Part shown: positions 7,563 through 13,743 of the stretch, piece by piece
Position numbering within the stretch: position 1 is the stretch's first letter
Layout: the number at the start of each line of letters is the position of its first letter
From: an uncultured Verrucomicrobia subdivision 3 bacterium
GTDB lineage: Bacteria > Verrucomicrobiota > Verrucomicrobiia > Limisphaerales > UBA11358
Assembly: GCA_903861445.1 (NCBI GenBank)
Contig: CAIOUK010000101.1
Span: 1-16,267 of the forward strand
Length of the DNA stretch: 16,267 nucleotides
Reading direction: 5' to 3'
Program-made: the position numbers and the translations under genes
The notes under the pieces: generated by a model
The model's input: the letters and a program-made list of their open reading frames with translations, nothing else
Databases searched by the model: none
What the model was told of the DNA's origin: nothing

Positions 7563-9587
7563 CTATTGTCGCCGTCGCGCCTTTACCTTCCGATAACTCA
7601 CCGGCTTCGCTTCCGGTTTGGTGCCGTCAATCATGTGCTTGAGTTCCTTGATCTGGTCGCGGAGCAGCGCAGCTTTCTCGAAGTGCAAATCTTCCGCCGC
7701 CTTCAACATCTCGCCTTCAAGTTCGCGGATGGTTTCGGTCACATCCAGATCGGTCGTTGTCTCGCGCAACAGTCCCATCGCCGCCGCGTGCTGGTCTTCC
7801 TGCACCGCCAAACTTTCTTCCACCGCCCGCACGACGCTGCGCGGCGTGATGTTGTGCTCGGTGTTGTAAGCGATCTGGCGTTCACGGCGCTTCTCGGTGA
7901 CGGTGAGAAATTTCTGGATGCTCTGCGTCATCACGTCGGCGTAGAGAATCACTTCGCCATTCAAATGTCGCGCGGCGCGGCCGGCAGTTTGAATCAAACT
8001 GGTTTCGCTACGGAGAAAACCCTCCTTGTCCGCATCCAAAATCGCCACGAGTGAAACCTCCGGCAAATCCAAGCCTTCGCGCAAAAGATTGATTCCGACC
8101 AGCACGTCGAATTCGCCTTTGCGCAGCGAACGCAGGATTTCCACGCGCTCAATCGCATCAATGTCGCTGTGCAGGTATTGCACGCGGATGCCAATGTCGC
8201 GCAGGTAATCGGTGAGTTCTTCCGCCGTGCGCTTGGTCAAAGTGGTGACGAGCGTGCGCTCTTTTTTGTCGGCGCGTTGGCGAACTTCCTCCATCAAATC
8301 ATCAATCTGGCCTTTTAGCGGCTTGATTGTGACTTTCGGATCAATCAGTCCGGTCGGGCGCACGACGAGTTCCGCAACGCGGCCTTGCGACCACCCAATT
8401 TCGCGCGGCGCGGGCGTGGCGCTGACGTAAATCGTCTGGTTCTGCATCGCCTGAAATTCCAAAAAATTCACCGGCCGGTTGTCCAGCGCACTCGGCAGGC
8501 GAAAACCGTAATCCACCAGCACGGTTTTGCGCGAGCGGTCGCCTTCATACATGCCGCCGATTTGCGGCACGGTGACGTGCGATTCGTCCAGCACGAGCAG
8601 ATAATCATCCGGGAAAAAATCGAACAGCGTCGTCGGCCGCGAGCCGGGCGGACGGTTGGCAATGTGGCGGGAATAGTTTTCGATGCCGGAGCAGAAACCC
8701 ATTTCCTCCATCATTTCCAAATCGAATTCCGTCCGCATCTTGACGCGCTGGGCTTCGAGCAATTTGCCGTCGCGCTCAAATTCTGCGATGCGCGTGCCGA
8801 GTTCCTCGCGGATGGCCAGCAGCGCGCGTTTCATCTTGTCGCCGGTGGTGACGAATTGCTTCGCCGGGAAAATCATGTTGCCTTGCAGCGCCTCGATTTT
8901 GTGACCGGTCAGCGGCTCGAAGCGCGTGAGTTTTTCAATCGTGTCGCCGAAAAACTCGATGCGCAATCCGTCCTCGCGGCCGGCGGGCCAGACTTCCACC
9001 GTGTCGCCGCGCACGCGGAAATTGCCGCGCTCGAAGGCAATGTCGTTACGCGAATACTGCAGATCTACCATGCGCGACAAAAGCTGTTCGCGCGAAAGCT
9101 CCAAGCCGACGCGCACCGGAATGACCATCGCGGCGTAATCTTCCTTGCTGCCGATGCCGTAAATGCATGAGACGCTCGCCACCACGATGACATCGCGGCG
9201 CGTGAATAGCGACGCCATCGTGGAGAGCCGCATCCGCTCGATGTCGTCGTTCACGCTGGAATCTTTTTCGATGAACGTGTCGGTGCGCGGGAGATAGGCT
9301 TCCGGTTGGTAAAAATCGAAATAGCTGACGAAGTATTCGACAGCGTTGTGCGGAAAAAAACTTTTGAACTCGGCATAAAGCTGCGCGGCCAGCGTCTTGT
9401 TGTGCGAGATGACGAGCGTGGGTTTGTTGACGTTCTTGATGACGTTCGCAACGGTGAAAGTTTTGCCCGAACCGGTGACGCCGAGTAATGTCTGATGCTT
9501 CGCGCCGGCGAGAATGCCGGCGGTCAACTTTTCAATCGCCGGCGGCTGGTCGCCGGCGGGCGCGTAATCGGAAATGAGTTCGAACAC
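7563..9587 (-). CDS. uvrB: UvrABC excinuclease subunit B
   Basis: The product is the 674-residue central subunit of nucleotide excision repair, which is loaded by UvrA and then recruits UvrC for incision. Walker A GVTGSGKT is at 36-43. The DNA-clamping beta-hairpin region YFDFYQPEAYLPRTDTFIEKDSS is at about 89-111, the DESH Walker B box at 334-337, and helicase motifs LLREGLDLPEV at 501-511 and QTAGRAAR at 533-540. The C-terminal UVR motif for UvrC contact is at about 620-653. It is full length with no lesion. The start is GTG at 9587 (MFELISDYAPAGDQP), the usual UvrB N-terminus. A good promoter lies immediately upstream with no room for a leader. No LexA-like box is obvious. Confidence 0.97.
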   Translation of the reverse strand: MFELISDYAPAGDQPPAIEKLTAGILAGAKHQTLLGVTGSGKTFTVANVIKNVNKPTLVISHNKTLAAQLYAEFKSFFPHNAVEYFVSYFDFYQPEAYLPRTDTFIEKDSSVNDDIERMRLSTMASLFTRRDVIVVASVSCIYGIGSKEDYAAMVIPVRVGLELSREQLLSRMVDLQYSRNDIAFERGNFRVRGDTVEVWPAGREDGLRIEFFGDTIEKLTRFEPLTGHKIEALQGNMIFPAKQFVTTGDKMKRALLAIREELGTRIAEFERDGKLLEAQRVKMRTEFDLEMMEEMGFCSGIENYSRHIANRPPGSRPTTLFDFFPDDYLLVLDESHVTVPQIGGMYEGDRSRKTVLVDYGFRLPSALDNRPVNFLEFQAMQNQTIYVSATPAPREIGWSQGRVAELVVRPTGLIDPKVTIKPLKGQIDDLMEEVRQRADKKERTLVTTLTKRTAEELTDYLRDIGIRVQYLHSDIDAIERVEILRSLRKGEFDVLVGINLLREGLDLPEVSLVAILDADKEGFLRSETSLIQTAGRAARHLNGEVILYADVMTQSIQKFLTVTEKRRERQIAYNTEHNITPRSVVRAVEESLAVQEDQHAAAMGLLRETTTDLDVTETIRELEGEMLKAAEDLHFEKAALLRDQIKELKHMIDGTKPEAKPVSYRKVKARRRQ

Positions 9588-9593
9588 GCGGGG

Positions 9594-9622
9594 AAATTAG
9601 AACGAGATGGCGGCAGCGTCAA
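9594..9622 (-). promoter_or_regulatory. Probable uvrB promoter giving a leaderless mRNA
   Basis: Read on the minus strand, TTGACG (9622-9617, 5 of 6 to the -35 consensus) and TAATTT (9599-9594, TAnnnT type) are separated by exactly 17 bp. Six bases then precede the GTG start at 9587. A transcript starting 7 nt after the -10 box would begin at the start codon. No other candidate with a longer leader was seen upstream. Confidence 0.55.
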
Positions 9623-9722
9623 ACGCGTGGTCGGATTGATTTGACCCAAGAACCGGCAGCTTCAATCTGATCCGCGAGCAAATAGACTTGCTCCGCTGCT
9701 TGAATCTTTGCATATTACTTTT

Positions 9723-9805
9723 CCTGCTGGCTGATTGCAGCAGGTGCGGGTTTTCGGAAACGACCGCCATTTGCCTTCTGTGGAAAGCAAAAGGCGCTTT
9801 TTTTT
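9723..9805 (+). ncRNA. Candidate small RNA ending at an intrinsic terminator, upstream of tRNA-Tyr
   Basis: The stretch begins with a perfect 7-bp hairpin (CCTGCTG 9723-9729, CAGCAGG 9738-9744) and ends with the terminator at 9765-9805. A possible promoter, TTGCTC (9688-9693), 17 bp, CATATT (9711-9716), would start transcription near 9723. No protein frame on the plus strand explains the terminator. No match to SRP RNA, tmRNA or RNase P signatures was recognised, and 6S RNA was not evident. The RNA could equally be a leader of the tRNA transcript. The surrounding 9588-9823 region holds no credible coding sequence. Confidence 0.3.
9765..9805 (+). terminator. Intrinsic terminator with T8 tract
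   Basis: CGCC (9765-9768) pairs with GGCG (9793-9796), TTTGC (9770-9774) with GCAAA (9787-9791), and TTC (9776-9778) with GAA (9783-9785) around loop TGTG. Mismatches are A/A and C/A only. Eight T residues follow at 9798-9805 after a single C. The T-run exists on the plus strand only, so it acts on plus-strand transcripts even though no protein gene lies upstream on that strand. Confidence 0.6.
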
Positions 9806-9823
9806 CGACTCCCATCCGGTTTT

Positions 9824-9909
9824 GGTAGGTTATCCAAGTGGCTAAAGGGTGCAGACTGTAAATCTGTCGGCTTACGCCTTCGATGGTTCGAATCCATCAC
9901 CTACCACCA
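9824..9909 (+). tRNA. tRNA-Tyr (anticodon GTA), CCA encoded
   Basis: The acceptor stem GGTAGGT (9824-9830) pairs perfectly with ACCTACC (9899-9905). The discriminator is A at 9906 and CCA is encoded at 9907-9909. The anticodon stem is GCAGA / TCTGT around loop CTGTAAA, giving anticodon GTA at 9858-9860. A long variable arm (about 9868-9881) makes it class II, as expected for bacterial tRNA-Tyr. The T-arm is GATGG / CCATC with loop TTCGAAT. Its 3' end is repeated at 11826-11844. An intrinsic terminator ends 18 bp upstream, so its own promoter is not obvious. Confidence 0.97.
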
Positions 9910-9915
9910 CTCTTT
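9897..9915 (+). repeat. attL-like copy (inside tRNA-Tyr 3' end)
   Basis: TCACCTACCACCA followed by C and TCTTT. It covers the last two bases of the T-stem, the acceptor 3' strand, the discriminator, CCA and six bases beyond. It matches 11826-11844 at 18 of 19 positions (C against T at position 14). Confidence 0.65.
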
Positions 9916-10129
9916 AATAACCGCAATGGAATCAATGGTTCTGTTGGGTTTTTGTTTAATGGAAGTCTAATTGCATAACAGTTCCGCATAACGACACCAC
10001 ATCAATTTAAGACTGTTTTCGCCGTTTATAGCCGTCACATTTCTCACTCGAAGGCAAAGGTCGGAATCGAGAGCGCTAACAGAGCGAAAGAAAAAGGCGA
10101 GAATTGCGAGCATCCTAAATACTCAACTT

Positions 10130-10375
10130 ATGGGCAGCATCTACGGTATAGTGGCGCCAAAAGAATTGAGCAAACTTCCAGGGACAGAGAATTGGAATTC
10201 TGGAAAAGTGCAAATTAATAAAGGGGGCAAGGAAATCAAAATCTATTTGAATAAAATACTAATGAGTGAATACACCCCAGCAAAGCCGAAACCGCTCGGA
10301 GGCATAGCATTACAAGCTCATGATGGAGGTGTTAATATTTACTATCAAAACATCCATTGGAGAAAAATAAAATGA
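10130..10375 (+). pseudogene. Truncated 3-keto-disaccharide hydrolase (DUF1080/PF06439) C-terminus
   Basis: The 81-residue frame begins MGSIYGIVAPKELSKLPGTE and ends GGIALQAHDGGVNIYYQNIH plus WRKIK. This is the C-terminal pattern of DUF1080 domains (GxIYGxxAP, a WN-type strand, then GxIxLQxHxxxVxxxNIxI). Full domains are about 200 residues, so the first half is absent. Immediately upstream another frame reads HPKYSTY (10111-10131), a phrase that would fit just before GSIYG in such proteins, suggesting an indel and decay rather than a designed short protein. No signal peptide or ribosome binding site is present. It lies within the AT-rich tRNA-flanked segment. Confidence 0.6.
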
Positions 10376-10475
10376 CGTGGGCCAAGATTTCAGTGGCCAG
10401 TGGCAATAAGCCATCACTGAAGAAATATTGCGATTAAATTAATCAAGCATCAACCATCCCAACACTGGTAAAATC

Positions 10476-11093
10476 ATGAAATATTTATCCATAGCTTTGC
10501 TTTTAATTGTTCTGATTGGTTGCACCCATGTGGGGCAGCGCGACCCCAAGTCTGATGTTGATGCTTTAGGACAAAAGACGACGGATGGTCAGGTGCAACA
10601 AATGATTTTGGCCGGTGAGTCCGAACGAAGGGCGCGGGTAAAAGCCCTTGTGGAGAAACTAGCCGACGCATCAATTGAAAAGCGGCAGGCAGCATTTGTT
10701 GAACTGCGGGATAAGTTTGTGCGCAATCGGGATATTCCTGACCTAAACATGGAAATCGCTCGCAATGCTGATCCCGAGGTCGTTAGGTTCTTGCAGAATC
10801 TGCTCGTGTTCATAAAAGGAAAATGGCGGCTACCAGCTGCTGGGTGGACCGGTGATGGAGATGAATGTAGCAGGCGCTATGAGGAAGAATTCAAGAAGTT
10901 GAATGCATCGGTAAGTTTGTGGGTTCGTCAGCCAGGCAGTTCAACGACTCTTATTCATGTTCCAAATGATGTCGAGACTAGGCTGGGAGTTTTTAACCTG
11001 ATTCTCACTTTTGAACCAGGCGTGGTAGCTATAAGAAAAAATTGGAAAGACGTTAGTTTTCTGTTTTTTTTTAACAGATTTGAGAGTGCTTGA
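10476..11093 (+). CDS. Lipoprotein with HEAT-like segment; N-terminal part of a frame-broken LRR protein
   Basis: The product has 205 residues. MKYLSIALLLIVLIGCTHVG is a lipoprotein signal with lipobox L-I-G-C (Cys16). Residues 51-115 (VKALVEKLADASIEKRQAAFVELRDKF ... DPEVVRFLQNLL) resemble the short HEAT-like segment found in many Verrucomicrobia/Planctomycete lipoproteins. The frame then runs into the T9 tract at 11064-11072, giving FLFFFNRFESA and a stop. If one T is removed, the frame continues directly into the leucine-rich repeats that follow, in exact register. It is therefore best read as the first half of one gene. The native product would be an outer or inner membrane-anchored LRR lipoprotein. 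Composition is AT-rich. Confidence 0.7.
   Translation: MKYLSIALLLIVLIGCTHVGQRDPKSDVDALGQKTTDGQVQQMILAGESERRARVKALVEKLADASIEKRQAAFVELRDKFVRNRDIPDLNMEIARNADPEVVRFLQNLLVFIKGKWRLPAAGWTGDGDECSRRYEEEFKKLNASVSLWVRQPGSSTTLIHVPNDVETRLGVFNLILTFEPGVVAIRKNWKDVSFLFFFNRFESA
11064..11072 (+). other. T9 homopolymer at the frame break of the LRR lipoprotein gene
   Basis: Nine T residues follow CTG at 11061-11063. With T9 the lipoprotein frame stops 21 bases further on. With T8 the frame becomes LFFLTDLRVLDLS and enters the LRR domain. This is the kind of tract used for phase variation or for transcriptional slippage, though a plain mutation or an assembly/sequencing error gives the same picture. Confidence 0.6.
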
Positions 11094-11763
11094 CCTTTCA
11101 GATACGCAGATAGCCGACCTGACACCGCTGAAGGGTTTGTCGAAGCTTCGCCTGCTCGACCTTGAAGGCACACCGGTAGCCGATCTTTCGCCACTGAATG
11201 GCCTGAAAAGACTCCGTCTGCTCAACCTTGGAAATACGCGGGTAACTGATCTCTCGTCACTGAAGGACTTGCCATGGGTTAGTGTGGTCAATCTTGAAAA
11301 TACGAAGGTAACCAATCTGTCACCGCTAAAGAATTTGCCAAAGCTTCGCTGGCTCGACGTTGAGAACACCCCTGTGGCCGATCTTTCGCCGCTGGAAAGT
11401 TTGCCAAAACTTTGGTTGCTTGATCTTAAGAATACCAGAGTGACCGACTTGACACCACTAAAGGGGCAGACCGAGCTACAGGAACTTTACCTGGGAAACA
11501 CAAGGGTTTCTGATCTGACACCGTTGAAAGAGATGCGATCGCTTTACCGGCTATATCTTGAAAACACCAAGGTGACCGATTTGACGCCACTGAAAGGGCT
11601 GCCACTTGTTGAACTATATCTTAAAAATACCAAGGTAACAGACTTGGCGACGCTGAACGAACGACTAAAAAACAGTCGTCTTTACATAAACAAAGACGAA
11701 GATAAAGACAGCCCTGATATGACATGGCTTTCAGATTACGTCGCCGTGGATGTGCAGGAATAA
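11080..11763 (+). CDS. Leucine-rich-repeat protein, C-terminal part of the broken lipoprotein gene
   Basis: The 227-residue frame is almost entirely 22-residue leucine-rich repeats of the form DLTPLKGLxxLRxLDLxxTxVx. Eight repeats are complete or nearly so (the last is 21 residues), plus a C-terminal cap (LYINKDEDKDSPDMTWLSDYVAVDVQE). The type resembles internalin/SDS22-style repeats used for protein binding. On its own the frame would need TTG 11080 as start, in the middle of a repeat (LTDLRVLDLS), with no ribosome binding site and no export signal. That makes an independent gene unlikely. The frame is open upstream to 11035, where a TAA at 11032 closes it. It is best seen as the second half of the 10476 gene, joined by removing one T from the T9 tract. 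Confidence 0.7.
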   Translation: MRVLDLSDTQIADLTPLKGLSKLRLLDLEGTPVADLSPLNGLKRLRLLNLGNTRVTDLSSLKDLPWVSVVNLENTKVTNLSPLKNLPKLRWLDVENTPVADLSPLESLPKLWLLDLKNTRVTDLTPLKGQTELQELYLGNTRVSDLTPLKEMRSLYRLYLENTKVTDLTPLKGLPLVELYLKNTKVTDLATLNERLKNSRLYINKDEDKDSPDMTWLSDYVAVDVQE

Positions 11764-11825
11764 AGCAAATCCTAAAGGGGTCACCCATTAGCGTAAACGT
11801 GTCAGACCTAACAAGTGAACTCGAC

Positions 11826-11844
11826 TCACCTACCACCATTCTTT
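11826..11844 (+). repeat. attR-like copy of the tRNA-Tyr 3' end
   Basis: TCACCTACCACCA followed by T and TCTTT, an 18-of-19 match to 9897-9915. No tRNA body precedes it: the partner strand GGTAGGT, a T-arm and an anticodon arm are all absent. It is therefore a repeated end rather than a second tRNA gene. Confidence 0.65.
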
Positions 11845-11856
11845 TCCTGCGGCCAC

Positions 11857-13722
11857 TTAGAAGGGTTGGTTTTCCCGCGGCATTAACCGGGCACGCCGTT
11901 GTTGTCGCAATTGCTGCTGCTCCTGAAGCCATTGCAGCTTTTGCGCGTCGTCGGCTTCGGGCGAATTGATTTTCTGCGTCAGCACGGCAATCTGCTGGTC
12001 AAGCCATTGATTTCGTAGTTTCAGCGTCACGTCGGCGAGCTGCGTTTCCGGATTGGGTAATTCTACCTTCCGAGGGTTTTTCGAACCATCCGTATTTACA
12101 ATCAAAGGCTTGGTTAAACATTCAGTTACGAACGACTGAATAGCTGGGCTAGTCAACCCCATTATGAATTCATTCATGCTAGACCATGAATTTGTTTCAA
12201 AAAGCCGAATGCGACTAATAAACACCTCTCGTGAGATTGGTGACAAAAGCCAGTTATGGTCAAAACATTTTGCCATCAATTCAACAGAGTTTTCATTTTC
12301 AAGAAACAATTTAATGAAAGTAAATTCATCCTGCGACGGACGGCTGGGCGCTTCGGCTTCCGCTTCACTCGCGAGCATGGAATCATCCGGATCATTTTCG
12401 CGCACAAAGGCCGGCTGCGGTTTCACTTTGGAAAACTCCTTCCGCACGGCGTCCACCGCCACGCCCAGGCGCAGCGCGGTTTTTTGCGCGTGCGTGTCGA
12501 GCAAAACGGAGTTGCCGGTCTTGTGCAGCGCCTCGGCCATGCCGCGCAGAATCGCCAGCCGGCCCTTGTCGCTCGTCGCGTCGTTCGTTGCCAGCAACCG
12601 TTTCAAAAGGTAGTCAAAAAATCCTTCGGCGTTTTCCACGAGTGTGCGGAACGCCTCGCCGCCATTGGCTTTGATGAAACTGTCCGGGTCATGCGGCGAC
12701 GGCACGACGGCCACGCGCACGGCGAGTTCCGCCGCGAGCAAATGGTCGAGCGAACGCACGATGGCGTTCTGCCCGGCGTTGTCGGAATCGAAACACAGCA
12801 CGACTTCGTTGCAATAGCGCTTGATGATGCGTGCGTGCTGGTCGGTGAAGGCCGTGCCCTGCGGCGCGACGATGTTTTGCACGCCGGCCATGTAGCACGC
12901 AATCAAATCCAACTGGCCTTCGCAGATGATGGCGTAACCGGCGTCGAGGATCGCGCGCTTGGATTTGTCGAGGCCGAAGAAGATTTTGCTCTTGGTGAAA
13001 ATTGGCGTCTCCGGCGAGTTGACATACTTCGCCGTTTTTTCGTCGCCGGACAAAACGCGTCCGCTGAAACCGACGACGCGGCCTTGTTCATCGCAAATCG
13101 GAAACATCAGCCGTCCGCGAAAACGGTCGTAGTGACGGCCGGTTTCCTCTTTTTTGATGATGAGTCCGGCTTGCTCGGCGATTTCGATTGGAAAATTTTT
13201 ACTCTTCGACCAGTTCACCGTGTCGTCCCATAACTCCGGCGCGGCCCCGATGCGGAAGAGTTTTATCGCCTCTGCCGAGACGCCGCGCTTGGCGAGATAA
13301 TCGCGCGCAAGCTGGCCAGCGGCTTCATTGGCGAGACAATTTTGCCAGCGCGTCGTGAGCTGCTCATGGATGTCGAGCAGTTGGTCTTTGAGATGCCGCG
13401 ATTCCTGCGCGCCGGGCGTGTTTTCAAATTCGAGCGGAATCTTCGCGCGCTCGGCGAGCCGGCGCACGGCGTCCATGAAGCCGATGTTCTCGTAATCTTG
13501 GACGAACGTAAAAACATCGCCGCCCTTGTGGCAGCCGAAGCAATGGAAGATTTGCTTGTGCGCATTGACGTTGAAGCTCGGCGATTTCTCCTTATGAAAC
13601 GGACAGAGCGCGGTGAAGTTCGCGCCATTTTTTTTCAGCGGCAGATACGAGCCGATGACATCCACGATGTCGCTGGCGGCGCGAATTTGTTCGCGCGTGG
13701 CGGGGGAAAGAAAGCCGGCCAT
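11857..13722 (-). CDS. dnaG: DNA primase DnaG
   Basis: The 621-residue enzyme makes RNA primers for replication. The N-terminal zinc-binding domain has C40, H43, C61 and C64 (CPFH ... CFGC). The primase core contains YVNSPETPIF at 233-242 and the TOPRIM metal ligands E268 (EGQLD), D312 and D314 (FDSDNAG) and the DPD motif at 345-347. The C-terminal region (about 430-621) should contact the DnaB helicase. Length is slightly above the usual 580-610. Codons for about residues 463-555 are far more AT-rich than the rest. The gene is third in a TPR lipoprotein - cvpA - dnaG series, starting 21 nt after the cvpA stop. A weak GGTGAG lies about 9 nt before the ATG. rpoD, a common neighbour, is not downstream. 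Confidence 0.97.
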   Translation of the reverse strand: MAGFLSPATREQIRAASDIVDVIGSYLPLKKNGANFTALCPFHKEKSPSFNVNAHKQIFHCFGCHKGGDVFTFVQDYENIGFMDAVRRLAERAKIPLEFENTPGAQESRHLKDQLLDIHEQLTTRWQNCLANEAAGQLARDYLAKRGVSAEAIKLFRIGAAPELWDDTVNWSKSKNFPIEIAEQAGLIIKKEETGRHYDRFRGRLMFPICDEQGRVVGFSGRVLSGDEKTAKYVNSPETPIFTKSKIFFGLDKSKRAILDAGYAIICEGQLDLIACYMAGVQNIVAPQGTAFTDQHARIIKRYCNEVVLCFDSDNAGQNAIVRSLDHLLAAELAVRVAVVPSPHDPDSFIKANGGEAFRTLVENAEGFFDYLLKRLLATNDATSDKGRLAILRGMAEALHKTGNSVLLDTHAQKTALRLGVAVDAVRKEFSKVKPQPAFVRENDPDDSMLASEAEAEAPSRPSQDEFTFIKLFLENENSVELMAKCFDHNWLLSPISREVFISRIRLFETNSWSSMNEFIMGLTSPAIQSFVTECLTKPLIVNTDGSKNPRKVELPNPETQLADVTLKLRNQWLDQQIAVLTQKINSPEADDAQKLQWLQEQQQLRQQRRARLMPRENQPF

Positions 13723-13743
13723 GATCGTCTCACCGCGTGCGGG

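Larger units (their letters stand above)
9897..11844. mobile_element. AT-rich segment flanked by a duplicated tRNA-Tyr 3' end (putative integrated island remnant)
   Basis: The segment runs from the tRNA 3' end (9897-9915) to an 18-of-19 direct copy of it (11826-11844), 13 bp past the dnaG stop. Its GC is clearly lower than the flanks: 17 of 60 in 10201-10260 and 25 of 60 in 11401-11460, against 39 of 60 inside dnaG at 12421-12480. Contents are a truncated DUF1080 gene, a lipoprotein-LRR gene broken at a T9 tract, and non-coding stretches. 9910-10129 has no gene I can support. No integrase, transposase or relaxase is present, so it is either a remnant, a cargo segment mobilised in trans, or a deletion product. 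Without it, tRNA-Tyr would lie directly downstream of and facing dnaG. Confidence 0.5.

Noticed and set aside
8385..9170. Plus-strand open frame of 261 codons inside uvrB
   Set aside because: Shadow of uvrB; the uvrB frame carries all helicase motifs and this one shows none.
9597..9900. Short minus-strand frames across the uvrB-tRNA spacer
   Set aside because: They run through the tRNA gene, the terminator and the uvrB promoter region, and show no family motif or start signal.
11770..11838. Possible second tRNA gene ending at the repeated acceptor sequence
   Set aside because: No GGTAGGT partner strand, no anticodon arm and no T-arm can be paired upstream; only the 3' end is repeated.
11806..11838. 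ACCTAAC resembling an integron attC core site (RYYYAAC) next to the right-hand repeat
   Set aside because: No matching GTTRRRY core or paired inner boxes were found within attC distance, and no integron integrase is present.
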